The notes under the pieces are model-generated. The model made no database searches and was not told the origin of the DNA. It saw nothing but the letters and a program-made list of their open reading frames with translations. Shown piece after piece: positions 38,795 to 38,839 of a stretch of DNA of 38,839 nt (position 1 is the stretch's first letter; every line of letters begins with the position of its first letter). The DNA comes from Candidatus Poribacteria bacterium (GTDB taxonomy: Bacteria > Poribacteria > WGA-4E > WGA-3G), in NCBI GenBank assembly GCA_009843785.1, contig VYCT01000140.1, forward strand, positions 1-38,839, read 5' to 3'. A program made the position numbers and the translations under genes.

Positions 38795-38839
38795 TACCGG
38801 GGGTTGAAAGTGTAAACTTATTTTTCGATTTTACTATAA

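Overview
The window (about 46-47% GC by eye) carries ordinary bacterial genes with good Shine-Dalgarno (SD) sequences and several sigma70-like promoters. A microcompartment gene set, a DUF6785-type membrane protein, a lipoprotein serpin, paralogous nucleotidyltransferase-HEPN-like proteins, a DUF4258/YgiT-type toxin-antitoxin remnant, and hairpin and 7-bp repeats between genes occur together here. This suggests an uncultured environmental bacterium of the Candidatus Poribacteria / PVC-neighbour type. That placement is an inference from gene content only. TGA is used as a normal stop by many genes.

Layout. 1-4.0 kb (minus): the 5' part of a Wzz-like polysaccharide chain-length protein, an NTF2-like lipoprotein, a DUF5683-like membrane protein, and a secreted protein with a Tyr-rich middle and an Arg/Ser-rich repetitive tail. 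4.3-6.1 kb (minus): a three-gene microcompartment set (BMC-H shell protein, PduL, flavoprotein-like protein) behind its own promoter; both enzymes start with encapsulation-peptide-like helices. 6.3-11.2 kb (minus): one operon, msrP - serpin - HExxH membrane peptidase - exported metallophosphoesterase - TPR protein, concerned with envelope protein repair and proteolysis control.

11.6-23.5 kb (plus): a heavy-metal efflux cassette. In order it has a Cys-rich exported protein, an outer-membrane barrel protein with an in-frame TGA, a YHS-domain protein, two TolC-type proteins, a CusB-type adaptor with four Cys/His metal-binding modules, a CusA-type RND pump that itself contains such a module, and a small barrel protein. 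The TGA lies in a CxxU context and is followed by a hairpin that fits the bacterial SECIS model, so the barrel protein is a candidate selenoprotein. Composite heptamer repeats sit in the spacers of this operon.

23.6-26.0 kb (plus): an exported FMN_bind-like protein and a double von Willebrand A (VWA) protein. 26.1-31.4 kb (minus): an exported squalene-cyclase-fold repeat protein, a zinc alcohol dehydrogenase, and an operon of two nucleotidyltransferase-HEPN-like fusions plus a CoxE-like VWA protein. 31.5-32.9 kb: an S1-domain protein, a decayed toxin with its YgiT-type antitoxin, and a small protein with a leaderless-type promoter. 33.0-38.8 kb (minus): the DUF6785-type membrane protein coupled to a third nucleotidyltransferase-HEPN-like fusion, an orphan dehydrogenase E1 alpha, an HMCES/YedK-type DNA-crosslink protein and a short-chain dehydrogenase. 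No rRNA, tRNA, CRISPR array or intact transposase was seen.
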